Shown here: positions 5,672 to 14,797 of the stretch, piece by piece
Position numbering within the stretch: position 1 is the first letter of the stretch
Layout of the letters: each line of letters starts with the position of its first letter
NCBI GenBank assembly: GCA_017526905.1
Contig: JAFXQT010000008.1
Coordinates: 1 to 33,926 of the forward strand
Direction of reading: 5' to 3'
DNA length: 33,926 nucleotides
Source: Bacteroidaceae bacterium
GTDB taxonomy: Bacteria > Bacteroidota > Bacteroidia > Bacteroidales > Bacteroidaceae
Made by a program: the position numbers and the translations under genes
Notes under the pieces: generated by a model
What the model was told of the DNA's origin: nothing
The model's database searches: none
The model's input: only the letters and a program-made list of their open reading frames with translations

Positions 5672-8083
5672 ATGAAACACCTGTTCTTGCTCCTCTCGTT
5701 TGCAACCTTGCCGCTTGTGTCGTGGGCTGCCGACTTCTTTTTGCAGGCCAACCAACCGGTGGTGGTGGCTGTTCCCGCTGGCGAGGCACCGGTCGTGCAA
5801 ACGGCCACGGACCTGCTCGCGCGCGATATGAAAACGGTGTTGGGAGCCGAGATGCTGCGCAACGATTCCCGGCCGCAAATCCTCATTGCCACCTACCGGC
5901 ATCTGTCCAAGCAGCAACAGAAGCACCTGCAGATAGATGCCTCGCTCTTTCAGGGGCAGGCCCAGGCGTTCCTGATTACTGTGGCCAAGGATGGCTTGCT
6001 GGCCATTGTGGGCAGCGACGAGTATGGAACGGCCTATGGCATCATTGAACTGACCCGCATGCTGGGTGTGTCGGCCTGGGAGTGGTGGGCCGACGTGACA
6101 CCCTACCGCATGGACAACTTCCGGCTGAAGCAGGGCTTTGCCCGTTTCAGCGCGCCGAACGTGTCGTTCCGTGGCATCTTCATCAACGACGAGGACTTTG
6201 CTTTCGTGCCTTGGTCGGCCGACCATTTCGACCCACAACCAGCCACAGGGACGAAGGCGCGTGCCATTGGACCAAAGACCACCGAGAAGATATTCGAGCT
6301 GATGCTGCGCCTGCGTGCTAACCTGTACTGGCCGCCCATGCACGAATGCACACAGCCCTTCTTCCTCACTCCCGGCCTGCGCGAACTGGCTGCACGCTAC
6401 GGTATCTTTATCGGTACCAGCCACTGCGAGCCCATGGCCTGCAATGCCAACGGCGAGTGGAACGTGCGTGGGCAAGGTGCCTACGACTACGTGAACAACC
6501 GCGATGGTGTGCTCAGTTTCTGGGAACAGCGCGTGGCCGAGACAGCCCATCAGCCCATGATTTACACCCTGGGCATGCGCGGCATACACGACGGACCCAT
6601 GCAGGGCGTCTCGGGGGTGGAGGCACAGAAACAGGTGCTGGAACAGGTGTTTGCCGACCAACGTGCCCTACTGGCCAAGCATGTCTATCAGAATCCGGAG
6701 CGCGTGCCGCAGGTGTTCATTCCCTATAAAGAGGTGTTGGACGTGTACCGCAGCGGCTTGCAGGTGCCCGACGATGTGACGCTGATGTGGTGCGATGACA
6801 ACTATGGCTATATCCGCCATTTTCCTACCGAGGCCGAACGGGCCCGCAGCGGCGGCAACGGCATCTATTACCACGTGTCCTACTGGGGCAGGCCGCACGA
6901 CTACCTCTGGACCAACTCGGCCAGCCCCTTCCTTATGTATCAGCAGATGTCCGAGGCATTGTACCATGGGGCCGGCCGCATGTGGGTGCTCAATGTGGGC
7001 GATATCAAGCCGCTGGAGTACCAGATCAGCCTGTTCATGGATATGGCCTGGGACCTGGACAGCGTGAGGACGCTGTCTGTGGGCACCCATCTGGAACGCT
7101 GGTTTGCACAGACCGTTCATCCTGACGTGGCGCGCCTGTCCAGCATCTACATGAAGAAATACTATAACTACGTGTTCCAGTGCAAGCCTGAGCACATGGC
7201 AGGCACACGCACGGAAGAGAGGGACCCCAAGTGGACCAAGGTGACCGACCTGCCATGGAGCGAGGCCAAGCTGCGGAAGCGCCTGAAAGACTATGACCAA
7301 CTGAGCCGTGAGTTGCGCTGGCTGGCCGACTCTGTGCGCCGTGCCTACCCCGAGCGCTACGATGCCTTCTACGAACTGGTGGAGTACCCGCTGCTGACGG
7401 GGGCTGCCGTCAACGAGAAATACTGCACGGCACAACTGGCGCGCCACGGCAAGACCTATCTGGCCAAGGACGACGTGCAGAGCACTTGGGCTCATAGCGA
7501 CCGTGCACATCAGACCATACTGGACATGACCGAGCAATACAACAGTCTGCGCGGTGGCAAATGGCGCGGCATGATGAATGCTTCACCGCGCGGCCTGACG
7601 GTGTTCAAGCCCGTGCCCCACGAGCAGGTCAGCACGCCGCTGCCCACCGACCTGCTCACCATAGCCACCTTCTACGGCGCCAGCTTTCAGGCTTCGTCCT
7701 TCTCGGGCAGCTCCGTGCTGAACCCGGTTCTCGGCCTTGGTGCCAGCATCCGTGCCATGCCTGTGCCCAAGGACTGCAACGTGACCTACAGGTTCCGCCA
7801 CGATTTCAAAAGTCAGCAGTACGTGCAGGTGGAGATACACATGTTGCCCACACATCCCATACAAGCAGAGCAGCGCTTCACCCTTTCACTGGATGGCTGT
7901 AGCCCCCTCACACTTACCTATGAACAGGCCGACCGCAACGAGGTGTGGAAACAGAACGTGCTGCGCGGTTATGCCGTGGTCATAGCCCGGCTGCCTGTGA
8001 CCCGCGCTATGGGCGAGCACGAACTGGTGCTCGGCGCACTGGACGACGGCGTTGTGGTGGATTACGTGAAAGTGTTGCGCTAA
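5672..8083 (+). CDS. GH115 family alpha-glucuronidase, secreted
   Basis: Predicted glycoside hydrolase family 115 enzyme; the family removes (4-O-methyl)-glucuronic acid side chains from xylan. The 803 residues start with a Sec signal peptide (about 1-19, ending SWA-A). An N-terminal domain with GSDEYGTAYGIIELTRMLGVSAWEWWADV (about 113-141) leads into the catalytic barrel, with SFRGIFINDED, LRANLYWPPMHE, GTSHCEPM, YTLGMRGIHDGPM, LMWCDDNYGYIRHFP and YYHVSYWGRPHDYLW, all typical of GH115. The C-terminal part (about 665-803) is a beta-rich domain usual for the family. It is isolated between secG and ffh; no SusCD pair or other xylanase is adjacent. Substrate specificity is by family only. Codon use does not stand out from its neighbours by eye. 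Confidence 0.9.
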   Translation: MKHLFLLLSFATLPLVSWAADFFLQANQPVVVAVPAGEAPVVQTATDLLARDMKTVLGAEMLRNDSRPQILIATYRHLSKQQQKHLQIDASLFQGQAQAFLITVAKDGLLAIVGSDEYGTAYGIIELTRMLGVSAWEWWADVTPYRMDNFRLKQGFARFSAPNVSFRGIFINDEDFAFVPWSADHFDPQPATGTKARAIGPKTTEKIFELMLRLRANLYWPPMHECTQPFFLTPGLRELAARYGIFIGTSHCEPMACNANGEWNVRGQGAYDYVNNRDGVLSFWEQRVAETAHQPMIYTLGMRGIHDGPMQGVSGVEAQKQVLEQVFADQRALLAKHVYQNPERVPQVFIPYKEVLDVYRSGLQVPDDVTLMWCDDNYGYIRHFPTEAERARSGGNGIYYHVSYWGRPHDYLWTNSASPFLMYQQMSEALYHGAGRMWVLNVGDIKPLEYQISLFMDMAWDLDSVRTLSVGTHLERWFAQTVHPDVARLSSIYMKKYYNYVFQCKPEHMAGTRTEERDPKWTKVTDLPWSEAKLRKRLKDYDQLSRELRWLADSVRRAYPERYDAFYELVEYPLLTGAAVNEKYCTAQLARHGKTYLAKDDVQSTWAHSDRAHQTILDMTEQYNSLRGGKWRGMMNASPRGLTVFKPVPHEQVSTPLPTDLLTIATFYGASFQASSFSGSSVLNPVLGLGASIRAMPVPKDCNVTYRFRHDFKSQQYVQVEIHMLPTHPIQAEQRFTLSLDGCSPLTLTYEQADRNEVWKQNVLRGYAVVIARLPVTRAMGEHELVLGALDDGVVVDYVKVLR

Positions 8084-8133
8084 GATGACTTTGCCGCAAC
8101 GTCAAAACTGAATAAGTATAATACATTAAATAG

Positions 8134-9459
8134 ATGTTTGAAAATTTATCCGAAAGATTAGAACGGTCCTTCAAACTGCTGAAGGGCGAAGGCAAGATTA
8201 CAGAGATCAACGTTGCCGAGACCTTGAAGGACGTGCGCCGGGCACTGCTCGATGCCGACGTCAACTATAAGGTGGCAAAGCAGTTCACCGACACCGTAAA
8301 GCAGAAGGCGCTGGGCCAGAATGTGCTCACCGCCGTGAAGCCGTCGCAGCTGATGGTGAAGATCGTGCACGACGAGCTGGCCCAGCTCATGGGCGGCGAT
8401 ACGGTCGACCTCCAGCTCAACGGTCGTCCTGCCGTCATCCTCATGGCAGGTTTGAATGGTGCGGGTAAGACCACCTTCAGCGGTAAGCTGGCCTTGATGC
8501 TCAAGAACAAACGCGCCAAGAAACCGCTCATGGCCGCGTGCGACGTCTATCGTCCTGCTGCCATCGAGCAGCTGCGTGTGCTGGGCGAGCAGGTGGGCGT
8601 GCCCGTATATACCGAGCCCGGCAACACCGACCCCGTGCAGATTGCCCTCAATGCCATCCATGAGGCCAAGGCAAAAGCCTACGATGTGGTCATCGTCGAT
8701 ACCGCCGGCCGCCTGGCCGTTGACGAACCCCTGATGCAGGAGATTGCAGCCATCAAGCAGGCTGTCAACCCCGATGAGACCCTCTTCGTGGTGGATGCCA
8801 TGACCGGTCAGGACGCCGTTAACACCGCCAAGGAGTTCAACGACCGCTTGGACTTCACGGGCGTAGTGCTCACCAAGCTCGACGGCGACACCCGTGGCGG
8901 TGCAGCCCTCAGCATCCGCACCGTGGTGGATAAGCCTATCAAATTCGTAGGCACGAGCGAGAAGATGGACGGCATCGACCTGTTCCACCCCGCACGTATG
9001 GCCGACCGTATCCTCGGCATGGGTGATATCGTCAGCCTTGTGGAGCGTGCCCAGGAGCAGTACGACGAGGAGGAGGCACGCCGCCTGGAGCGGAAGATAC
9101 GCAAGAACCAGTTCGACTTCAACGACTTCTACGCCCAGATTCAGCAAATTAAGAAGATGGGCAACATCAAGGACCTCGCCTCCATGATTCCCGGTGTGGG
9201 CAAGGCGCTGAAGGACATTGACATTGACGACGATGCATTCAAGGGCATTGAGGCCATCATCCTCAGCATGACCCCCAATGAGCGCACACACCCCGAGTGC
9301 CTCAACACCAGCCGCCGCAACCGCATAGCCAAGGGCTCCGGCACCGACATACAGGCTGTGAACCGTCTGATCAAGCAGTTCGACCAGACCCGCAAGATGA
9401 TGAAGATGGTTACCAACCCGAAGATGGCGCAGATGATGCAACGGATGCCGAGGAGGTGA
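8134..9459 (+). CDS. ffh: Signal recognition particle protein Ffh
   Basis: GTPase of the bacterial signal recognition particle: with 4.5S RNA it binds nascent membrane-protein signals and docks at FtsY. The 441 residues show the N domain, then the G domain with P-loop GLNGAGKT (106-113; more often GLQGSGKT), DTAGR (189-193), [10 protein letters not shown] (247-256) and [11 protein letters not shown]. The methionine-rich M domain runs from about 330, with the RNA-binding helix region [22 protein letters not shown], and ends in a Met-rich tail. Full length with no defects. A near-match to the TAnnTTTG promoter element (TGACTTTG, 8086-8093) lies upstream. folD follows after 55 bp. Confidence 0.98.
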   Translation: MFENLSERLERSFKLLKGEGKITEINVAETLKDVRRALLDADVNYKVAKQFTDTVKQKALGQNVLTAVKPSQLMVKIVHDELAQLMGGDTVDLQLNGRPAVILMAGLNGAGKTTFSGKLALMLKNKRAKKPLMAACDVYRPAAIEQLRVLGEQVGVPVYTEPGNTDPVQIALNAIHEAKAKAYDVVIVDTAGRLAVDEPLMQEIAAIKQAVNPDETLFVVDAMTGQDAVNTAKEFNDRLDFTGVVLTKLDGDTRGGAALSIRTVVDKPIKFVGTSEKMDGIDLFHPARMADRILGMGDIVSLVERAQEQYDEEEARRLERKIRKNQFDFNDFYAQIQQIKKMGNIKDLASMIPGVGKALKDIDIDDDAFKGIEAIILSMTPNERTHPECLNTSRRNRIAKGSGTDIQAVNRLIKQFDQTRKMMKMVTNPKMAQMMQRMPRR

Positions 9460-9514
9460 GAGGCGTGCGGTGTGCGTAGTATTTAAAGTAAAATTGTTTA
9501 AAGTTCAGAGAGAG

Positions 9515-10399
9515 ATGGAGTATTCTTTGATCGATGGCAAGGCAACGGCTGCCGCCATCAAGGCCGAGATTAAGCAACAGGTAGAGGCCATCGTGGCCGC
9601 AGGCGGCAAGCGCCCTCATTTGGCCGCAGTGCTGGTGGGGCACGACGGTGGCTCCGAAACATACGTTAATAATAAGGTACGCGCGTGCGCGGAGTGTGGC
9701 TTTGAGAGTACCCTGATCCGCTTTGAGGCCGACGTGACAGAGGAAGAACTGCTGGCTTGCGTGGACCGCCTGAACCGCGACGCCTCGGTGGACGGCTTCA
9801 TCGTTCAGCTGCCGCTGCCGCGCCACATTGCCGAGCAGAAAGTCATTGAGGCCATCGACTACCGCAAGGATGTGGATGGTTTCCACCCCATCAATGTGGG
9901 TAGGATGGCCATCGGACTGCCCGCCTTTGTCAGTGCCACGCCCAAAGGCATTCTCACCCTGCTGCAGCGCTATGGCGTGCAGACCAGCGGTAAGAAGTGC
10001 GTGATTCTGGGCCGTTCAAACATCGTGGGCAAGCCCATGGCACAACTGATGATGCAGAAGGAGGGTGGCGATGCCACTGTTACCGTGTGCCACTCGCACA
10101 GTCCTCAGCTCAAGGACGAGTGCCGGCAGGCCGACATCATCATCGCCGCCATTGGCCGTCCGGACTTTGTCACGGCCGATATGGTCAAGCCCGGTGCCGT
10201 AATCATCGACGTGGGCACCACCCGTGTGCCCGATGCTACGCGCAAGAGCGGTTTCCGCCTGAATGGCGACGTGAAGTTTGATGAGGTGGCACCCCTCTGC
10301 ACTGCCATCACGCCTGTGCCTGGCGGTGTGGGCCCCATGACCATCTGCATGCTTATGCAGAACACGCTGGCCGCAGGTCGCCACGAGTACTACGATTGA
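9515..10399 (+). CDS. folD: Bifunctional methylene-THF dehydrogenase / methenyl-THF cyclohydrolase FolD
   Basis: Cytoplasmic folate enzyme that interconverts 5,10-methylene-THF and 10-formyl-THF for purine and formyl-Met synthesis. The start at 9515 ([12 protein letters not shown]) is preferred over an in-frame ATG at 9470 because the family begins with LIDGK. 294 residues. Visible motifs: the catalytic region [16 protein letters not shown] (Tyr and the following Lys in YVNNK), [22 protein letters not shown], the NAD(P)-binding [16 protein letters not shown], and the C-terminal [15 protein letters not shown]. Complete. It ends convergent to the minus-strand gene at 10527 with a long hairpin between. 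Confidence 0.98.
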   Translation: MEYSLIDGKATAAAIKAEIKQQVEAIVAAGGKRPHLAAVLVGHDGGSETYVNNKVRACAECGFESTLIRFEADVTEEELLACVDRLNRDASVDGFIVQLPLPRHIAEQKVIEAIDYRKDVDGFHPINVGRMAIGLPAFVSATPKGILTLLQRYGVQTSGKKCVILGRSNIVGKPMAQLMMQKEGGDATVTVCHSHSPQLKDECRQADIIIAAIGRPDFVTADMVKPGAVIIDVGTTRVPDATRKSGFRLNGDVKFDEVAPLCTAITPVPGGVGPMTICMLMQNTLAAGRHEYYD

Positions 10400-10431
10400 G
10401 GAGGCCTGTCCGGCATACATAGGAGCCTGCT

Positions 10432-10508
10432 ACAAATAGACTGCGCTCGGCAGCCAGAAGGAACAGTTTAAGAGTTGTTCCTCGGGCTGCCGAGCGCAGA
10501 TCGTTTGT
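10432..10508. terminator. Long bipartite hairpin between convergent genes
   Basis: A stem of three helices: ACAAA/TTTGT, then a 15-bp CTGCGCTCGGCAGCC (10441-10455) with its complement at 10485-10499, then GGAACA (10460-10465) with TGTTCC (10476-10481), and a 10-nt loop. It lies between folD and the minus-strand gene ending at 10527 and is symmetric, so it could end transcripts from both sides. The TGCGCTCGGCA core resembles a dispersed palindrome of Prevotella-like genomes (recollection, not checked). Confidence 0.7.
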
Positions 10509-10526
10509 GGCGGATGCCAATAGTTC

Positions 10527-11297
10527 CTAATCCTTGCTTGGCTGTTCCTTTCCTTGCACCTGTGCATCCTTAAGCCGCTGTAGGTTCAGGCTGGCTTCTT
10601 CCAGCAGGGCGTCCTGTATGCTGTCGGTGGCAGATGTTGTTGCCATTTCCTGCCGTTTCTGCAGATATGCTTCGAAATCGGCCTCGCTCACTCCCATTAG
10701 TTGCTGGCACTGTGCCAATTTCTCTTTCATTTGGCAGAGCAGTAAGCCGCTTGTATAGATGTATTCGCTTGCATAGCGTATGCGCATCACCTGGCTGTAT
10801 TCCGTGAAGCCCCCGATCTCGTCAAGATCCTGCATAAACTTGTCGCAGATGGTTTCCTTGTATTGCTTTCTGAGCCGGTAGATGTCCGATATGTTCTCGG
10901 TGAAGAGCACGTTGCCAAGGGTGTTGATGGTTTCAATGCTCGACGAGAAGATTTGCTCCACGGTCTCGGTGTAGCTGATGTGTGGCACGGATTGTGCCAT
11001 GAGGAAGGGGTTTTGCAGGAGCAGTGCTGAGTCCTTGGCCACGGCCAGTTGCAGCTCGAATCCTTGACGGAGCAGTGAGTCGGCTTTCTCTGCCTGTGCT
11101 ATGTTGCCAGCCAGGTCGCAGAGTATCATCATCACCATTTCGCGCTTGGCCTCCTCCTTTTTGCGGCCTTCCAACCATGCCGCGGTGCCAAAGGTGAGTA
11201 CGATGGATATCGTCGTGGCTACCAACGACATCAGGATTTCTTTCACCATAGCCTTGACGCGGCCGTTTGTCGTGTTCTTCGGCGTTTGTTCTTTCAT
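10527..11297 (-). CDS. Uncharacterised membrane-anchored protein
   Basis: I do not recognise a named family with certainty; the layout resembles the DUF6090-type proteins of Bacteroidetes. From the ATG at 11297 it has 256 residues: a short charged N-terminus, one hydrophobic helix (about 20-42, LMSLVATTISIVLTFGTAAW), then about 210 mostly helical residues predicted outside the membrane, with a Gln/Glu-rich C-terminus. An in-frame ATG at 11372 is less likely because a TACCTTTG promoter element at 11329-11336 lies downstream of it. It is convergent to folD and probably monocistronic. No enzymatic motif is visible. Confidence 0.75.
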   Translation of the reverse strand: MKEQTPKNTTNGRVKAMVKEILMSLVATTISIVLTFGTAAWLEGRKKEEAKREMVMMILCDLAGNIAQAEKADSLLRQGFELQLAVAKDSALLLQNPFLMAQSVPHISYTETVEQIFSSSIETINTLGNVLFTENISDIYRLRKQYKETICDKFMQDLDEIGGFTEYSQVMRIRYASEYIYTSGLLLCQMKEKLAQCQQLMGVSEADFEAYLQKRQEMATTSATDSIQDALLEEASLNLQRLKDAQVQGKEQPSKD

Positions 11298-11328
11298 AAT
11301 CGTTGCCTTGAATGCTTGTTTGACGATG

Positions 11329-11336
11329 CAAAGGTA
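11329..11336 (-). promoter_or_regulatory. -7 promoter element TACCTTTG
   Basis: Exact match to the Bacteroidetes TAnnTTTG element on the minus strand, about 32 bp before the ATG at 11297. A clear TTTG -33 box at the usual 19-21 bp is not seen. Confidence 0.6.
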
Positions 11337-11403
11337 GTACTTTTCTCCAATCGGCGTATCTGTTTGCTGCAAAATGTGCGGGGGATATATGGGGCACTAA
11401 GAA

Positions 11404-11449
11404 AGAGAGAGAGAGACGGGGCCGGTAGGGCTTCCGTCTCTCTCTCTCT
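11404..11449 (-). terminator. GA/CT-repeat hairpin after the GH85 gene
   Basis: A run of AG repeats ending GACGG (11404-11419) is exactly complementary to CCGTC followed by TC repeats (11434-11449), a 16-bp stem with a 14-nt loop. It lies about 100 bp downstream of the minus-strand GH85 stop, so it may end the susCD operon. There is no T-tract; simple-sequence slippage could change stem length. Confidence 0.5.
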
Positions 11450-11551
11450 CGGTTATAGGGGGCGCAACGATGCGCCGAGTGTCATTGTGCGCTGTGCGCT
11501 GTTACGCGCGTGAAATAATTAATGTTCGCGCGCGGGCGCACATGTGCGTGC

Positions 11552-14500
11552 TTACTTCACGGTGAACTTGCGCGAGCGCAGCACATTCTGCTGCTGCATC
11601 TTCACGATGTAGGTGCCGGCGGGGAAGTCGGTTGCTACGTTGGCGGGGTTCTTGACAAAGCGTACGAGCTTGCCGTCGGCGGTGTAGATCCATGCCTTCT
11701 CCACATTGCTGAACTGGAGGCGGCCGTCGGCCAGCTTCATTTCCGAGGCGGCGCCGATGCTGCGCACGGCATCGTCGGTCTTGGTCAGGCCTTCGGGCTC
11801 GTCGGCCACGCCCTCATCGATGGGTCGTGCGGTGGGCTGACGTTCCTCGTTGGTGCCGCTCACCTCAACGCCGAGGTCGATGGTGAAGCCCTTGGCCGTG
11901 AGACCCACGGGGCCGGGGTGTGCTGCCCAGGCATCGGTGAACACGATACGGATGCGCGATGTGCCACAAACGGCGTCCTCAGGAATCTTCACCTTGAAGG
12001 GGATGAAGGGGTTGTCTGTCCAGCCGTTCACGTGCAGCGGTGAGCCGGTTACTGAACCCTCGGGCGTGTTCTCGATGCTGTTGTTGGTGTTGGACTTGCC
12101 CTGCTCGATGATGAGCTCGTCGGTGGTGCCTTCGAAGAAGCCGTTGATGTTCCAGTCGGCATAGCCCTTCATGATGCACCACTGCAGGCCGTCGCTGGAA
12201 TTGTTCCACTCGTAGCTGATGGTCACTTCGTCGCCCTGCTTCACTTTAAGCACAGCGTCCTTGGTGGCATTCACGTAGTTGCGATCCTCCACGGGGCCGG
12301 GCTCGTTGCAGGTGTAGCTGAAATTGGCCACGGAGGCTCCGGTGCTGGTGATCTTGGTCAGGTAGCGGCTCTTGATGGCGGTTTGGTAGCCGTCGGCATC
12401 GGGGTTGATCTCGCTCACGCCATATTCCATGCCGTCGGCATCGGCACCCTGAGGCACGTTGCTGCTGCGGCTGATGGCCACCCACTGGGGCTCGGAGTAG
12501 GTCTTGAGGTCGGTGCCCACGGCGCGCACGCCGAAGAAAGGTTGTTCGCCCTCGGCCATCGGCATGTTGCCCACGAAGGCCGACCAGCCCTGCACGTGGC
12601 TAACCACGCTGACGCGGCCGTCCTCGCCGTTCTTGTAGAGCACTTCGAAGTGGTCAACGCCAGCCTCGTCGTTATACACGATGAAGGGCGAAGCGCCAGC
12701 CTTGTCGAGCGCCCAGTTCAGTTTCACGCTGAGCTTGGTGGTGGTTTCCATCTTCACTTCGGCCATGAGATCCTTGACGGCAGCGGGCTCAGAAGCGACA
12801 TCGTCGTTCAGTTGCAGTTCGCCCACGAACACCTGATAGTTCGGGGTTACGTTCTTGACGCGCAGGCCGATGAAGTCAATCTGGTCGGCTGAGGCGATGC
12901 CGTCCAGCTGGATGGTCTTTTCCTCCCAGGTCTTGCCAGTGGTGGCGCCCACAGGATATTCCTTCCACTCGTTGCCCACCTGGACAATGAGATAGAGCCC
13001 GGTTTCGGTCTCGCCTTCCTGCTTGGTCTTGACGGCCAACTTGGCATAGGGCTGTCCGGAGGTACCGGTCAGTGCGGTGTGGAACAGGATGATGTCGGCA
13101 TCGCCGTTGCCAATGCCTTTCAGGCGCAGGCAGGAGCCGCCCATATAGGCATCCTCGATGGTGAATTCGGGGTTGACGACGGAAGCGGCATTGCGTGTGC
13201 CGGCCTGGTACTGCAGCCAACGGTAGGTGGGCACGATGTCCTGCGTGGACATGTTGTACCAGTTGCCGTGTGTGCGCTTGCCCTTATAGGTGTAGAACTC
13301 GCCGATACCGGTGTTGAAGTAGGTGTGGAAAGGCAGTTTGCCCTGGATGGCCGAACGCTCGGGGAAGTAGGTGGCCAGGCCGCCGAACTTGGACAGCGGG
13401 GGAGTGGTGCCGTTCCAGCCCCACTCGTTGCCGGTGTTCTGCATCTGCGGACGATTGGCCGGGTTGCGGTTGCCGCCCGACACGGCGCGCTCCAGCAGGG
13501 CTTGATAGTTGCCTTGGAACTCGGTGGCATCGTTGCCCACGTTGTTGCTCCAGAAGCGGCTGTTGGCGTGTTCGCCCCATAGCACGGCACCTATGTCACG
13601 GCCGGCCAGGTTGGTCCAGCTGCGGTTCATGGTCACGATCCAAGTGCCGCAGTACAGGCCGTCGGTGGTGCCCATGGCGTTCATGGCTGCTGTTTCGGAG
13701 CTGCGCATGGCCATAGAGGAGATGAAGTTCATGGCCGAGTAGTTGAGGAAGGTGTCGGCGGTGCGGCCCTCAGAGTTGCCGAACAGGGCATTGGCGTTGT
13801 TGGCGGTGAGGGTGCTCTGGCTGGTGTAGAGACCAATGTGGAAGTGCTTCATGCCACGTGCCTCGGCCTCCTTGTACAGTGCCTTGTGGAAGGCCACGAT
13901 GTCCTCGTTGGCATAGGAAGCATCCTCCCAGTTATAGTTGATGCCGTCCGAGCCGAAGAACTGCAGCGCGCTGATGAGGGGCTTCACGTACTTGAATGAG
14001 CCGTCGGCATTCTTCTCGGTAACCAGCTTGGAGTAGGCCTGGTCGCCGCTGCCGGGGGTCCAGCTCTCAAAGAACTTGATGCCGGAGAAGATGTCGGTGC
14101 CGTTCTGGTGGGCGGCATCAATCCATGCACCAGGAGCCTGGAACAGGCTGTGGTTCCACGAGCCGAACAAGTGGGTGTAGTTCCAGATGGAGTAGGTGTC
14201 GTCGCCTGCATTGGTGCCGGGATAGCCGCCGATGCCGCGTGCCGTGCCCATGGGGATGTTCAGCCACAGGCGGCGGGTGTTCTTCACGTTGCTAAGCAGC
14301 TGCTTGTCCTGATCGTAGATGATTTCGCGGGGGCGCACATGCGAGCGTGCAAACTCGATGTCCATCATGTTGAAGCCTGCAGCCTCGAATTCCTCGCGCG
14401 TGGGCACCTCGCGGCCTGCCTGCTGCGCGTTGTAGAAGAGGTTGAGGATGCCGCTGTCCGTGAAGGGGGCGAAGTCGAAGATCTCGCGCGAGGCGGAGGC

Positions 14501-14581
14501 GTCGTACTCCTGTGCGGCGGCGGGTTGTGCACTGCCCAGCCACATGGCGGCCAGTGCTGATAGAAGTAGTGTTCGTTTCAT
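11552..14581 (-). CDS. GH85 endo-beta-N-acetylglucosaminidase with T9SS sorting domain
   Basis: Predicted to cut the GlcNAc-GlcNAc core of N-linked glycans. The 1009 residues start with a Sec signal (about 1-23). The catalytic domain has FGSWNHSLFQAPGAWIDAAHQNG (about 139-161) and the motif D212-G-x-x-x-N217-x-E219 (DGINYNWE). This fits the GH85 pattern DGWLINIE, where the Asn-Glu pair acts in substrate-assisted catalysis. LYTSQSTLTANNANALFGN and FLNY follow as in the family. Behind it lie a beta-sandwich domain (about 500-615), an FN3-like domain (to about 715) and a GEVED-like domain (to about 925). The C-terminal domain (AWIYTADGKLV ... FPAGTYIVKMQ ... RKFTVK) is a type A T9SS signal, so the enzyme should reach the cell surface. 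It is third in the susC-susD operon. GH18 is less likely because DxxDxDxE is absent. Confidence 0.85.
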   Translation of the reverse strand: MKRTLLLSALAAMWLGSAQPAAAQEYDASASREIFDFAPFTDSGILNLFYNAQQAGREVPTREEFEAAGFNMMDIEFARSHVRPREIIYDQDKQLLSNVKNTRRLWLNIPMGTARGIGGYPGTNAGDDTYSIWNYTHLFGSWNHSLFQAPGAWIDAAHQNGTDIFSGIKFFESWTPGSGDQAYSKLVTEKNADGSFKYVKPLISALQFFGSDGINYNWEDASYANEDIVAFHKALYKEAEARGMKHFHIGLYTSQSTLTANNANALFGNSEGRTADTFLNYSAMNFISSMAMRSSETAAMNAMGTTDGLYCGTWIVTMNRSWTNLAGRDIGAVLWGEHANSRFWSNNVGNDATEFQGNYQALLERAVSGGNRNPANRPQMQNTGNEWGWNGTTPPLSKFGGLATYFPERSAIQGKLPFHTYFNTGIGEFYTYKGKRTHGNWYNMSTQDIVPTYRWLQYQAGTRNAASVVNPEFTIEDAYMGGSCLRLKGIGNGDADIILFHTALTGTSGQPYAKLAVKTKQEGETETGLYLIVQVGNEWKEYPVGATTGKTWEEKTIQLDGIASADQIDFIGLRVKNVTPNYQVFVGELQLNDDVASEPAAVKDLMAEVKMETTTKLSVKLNWALDKAGASPFIVYNDEAGVDHFEVLYKNGEDGRVSVVSHVQGWSAFVGNMPMAEGEQPFFGVRAVGTDLKTYSEPQWVAISRSSNVPQGADADGMEYGVSEINPDADGYQTAIKSRYLTKITSTGASVANFSYTCNEPGPVEDRNYVNATKDAVLKVKQGDEVTISYEWNNSSDGLQWCIMKGYADWNINGFFEGTTDELIIEQGKSNTNNSIENTPEGSVTGSPLHVNGWTDNPFIPFKVKIPEDAVCGTSRIRIVFTDAWAAHPGPVGLTAKGFTIDLGVEVSGTNEERQPTARPIDEGVADEPEGLTKTDDAVRSIGAASEMKLADGRLQFSNVEKAWIYTADGKLVRFVKNPANVATDFPAGTYIVKMQQQNVLRSRKFTVK

Positions 14582-14638
14582 AATTGTTAGTTGTTAAAGG
14601 ATGAATAAGGTTATGTTTATTGGGGAGAGAGGGGCGGT

Positions 14639-14741
14639 GGCTGCAGCCTTTGTGAGGGCCAGTGGCCGACGCCTTGTGTGTGAATAGCAGGCTGGCACCT
14701 TGTGGCTGACGGGCAGGCTCACGACTTTATGGGTGAGTGGC
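14639..14741. repeat. Degenerate 26-bp tandem repeat in susD-GH85 spacer
   Basis: Four imperfect units begin at 14639, 14664, 14690 and 14716, each starting GGCT or GGCC with a central CTT-TG pattern (for example GGCTGGCACCTTGTGGCTGA). The period is 25-26 bp. The last unit passes into GGCTGGCTGC next to the GC-rich hairpin. Units are diverged, so this looks old. Confidence 0.55.
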
Positions 14742-14762
14742 TGGCTGCTGCCCCTCCCTTTG

Positions 14763-14783
14763 CCCCTCCCTTTTGAGGAGGGG
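14763..14783. repeat. GC-rich palindrome CCCCTCC/GGAGGGG
   Basis: CCCCTCC (14763-14769) and GGAGGGG (14777-14783) form a 7-bp stem around CTTTTGA, just downstream of the susD stop, and a direct copy of CCCCTCCCTT precedes it. The form resembles a frequent Bacteroidales intergenic palindrome and the CTCCCTCCC parts of the repeats at 90-180 and 3703-3800. It may end or stabilise the susCD mRNA. Confidence 0.6.
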
Positions 14784-14797
14784 CTGGGGGATGAGGG

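Larger units (their letters stand above)
14582..14797 (-). other. Spacer between susD and GH85 genes
   Basis: This 216-bp gap separates two co-directional operon genes whose upstream partners are only 29 bp apart. It contains a degenerate 26-bp tandem repeat (14639-14741) and a GC-rich hairpin (14763-14783). No TAnnTTTG promoter element is found on the minus strand, so GH85 transcription probably depends on the susC promoter. Confidence 0.6.

Noticed and set aside
8158-9441. 427-codon minus-strand frame
   Set aside because: Exact shadow of ffh, which has all family motifs; the antisense product is His/Leu/Val-rich and matches nothing recognisable.
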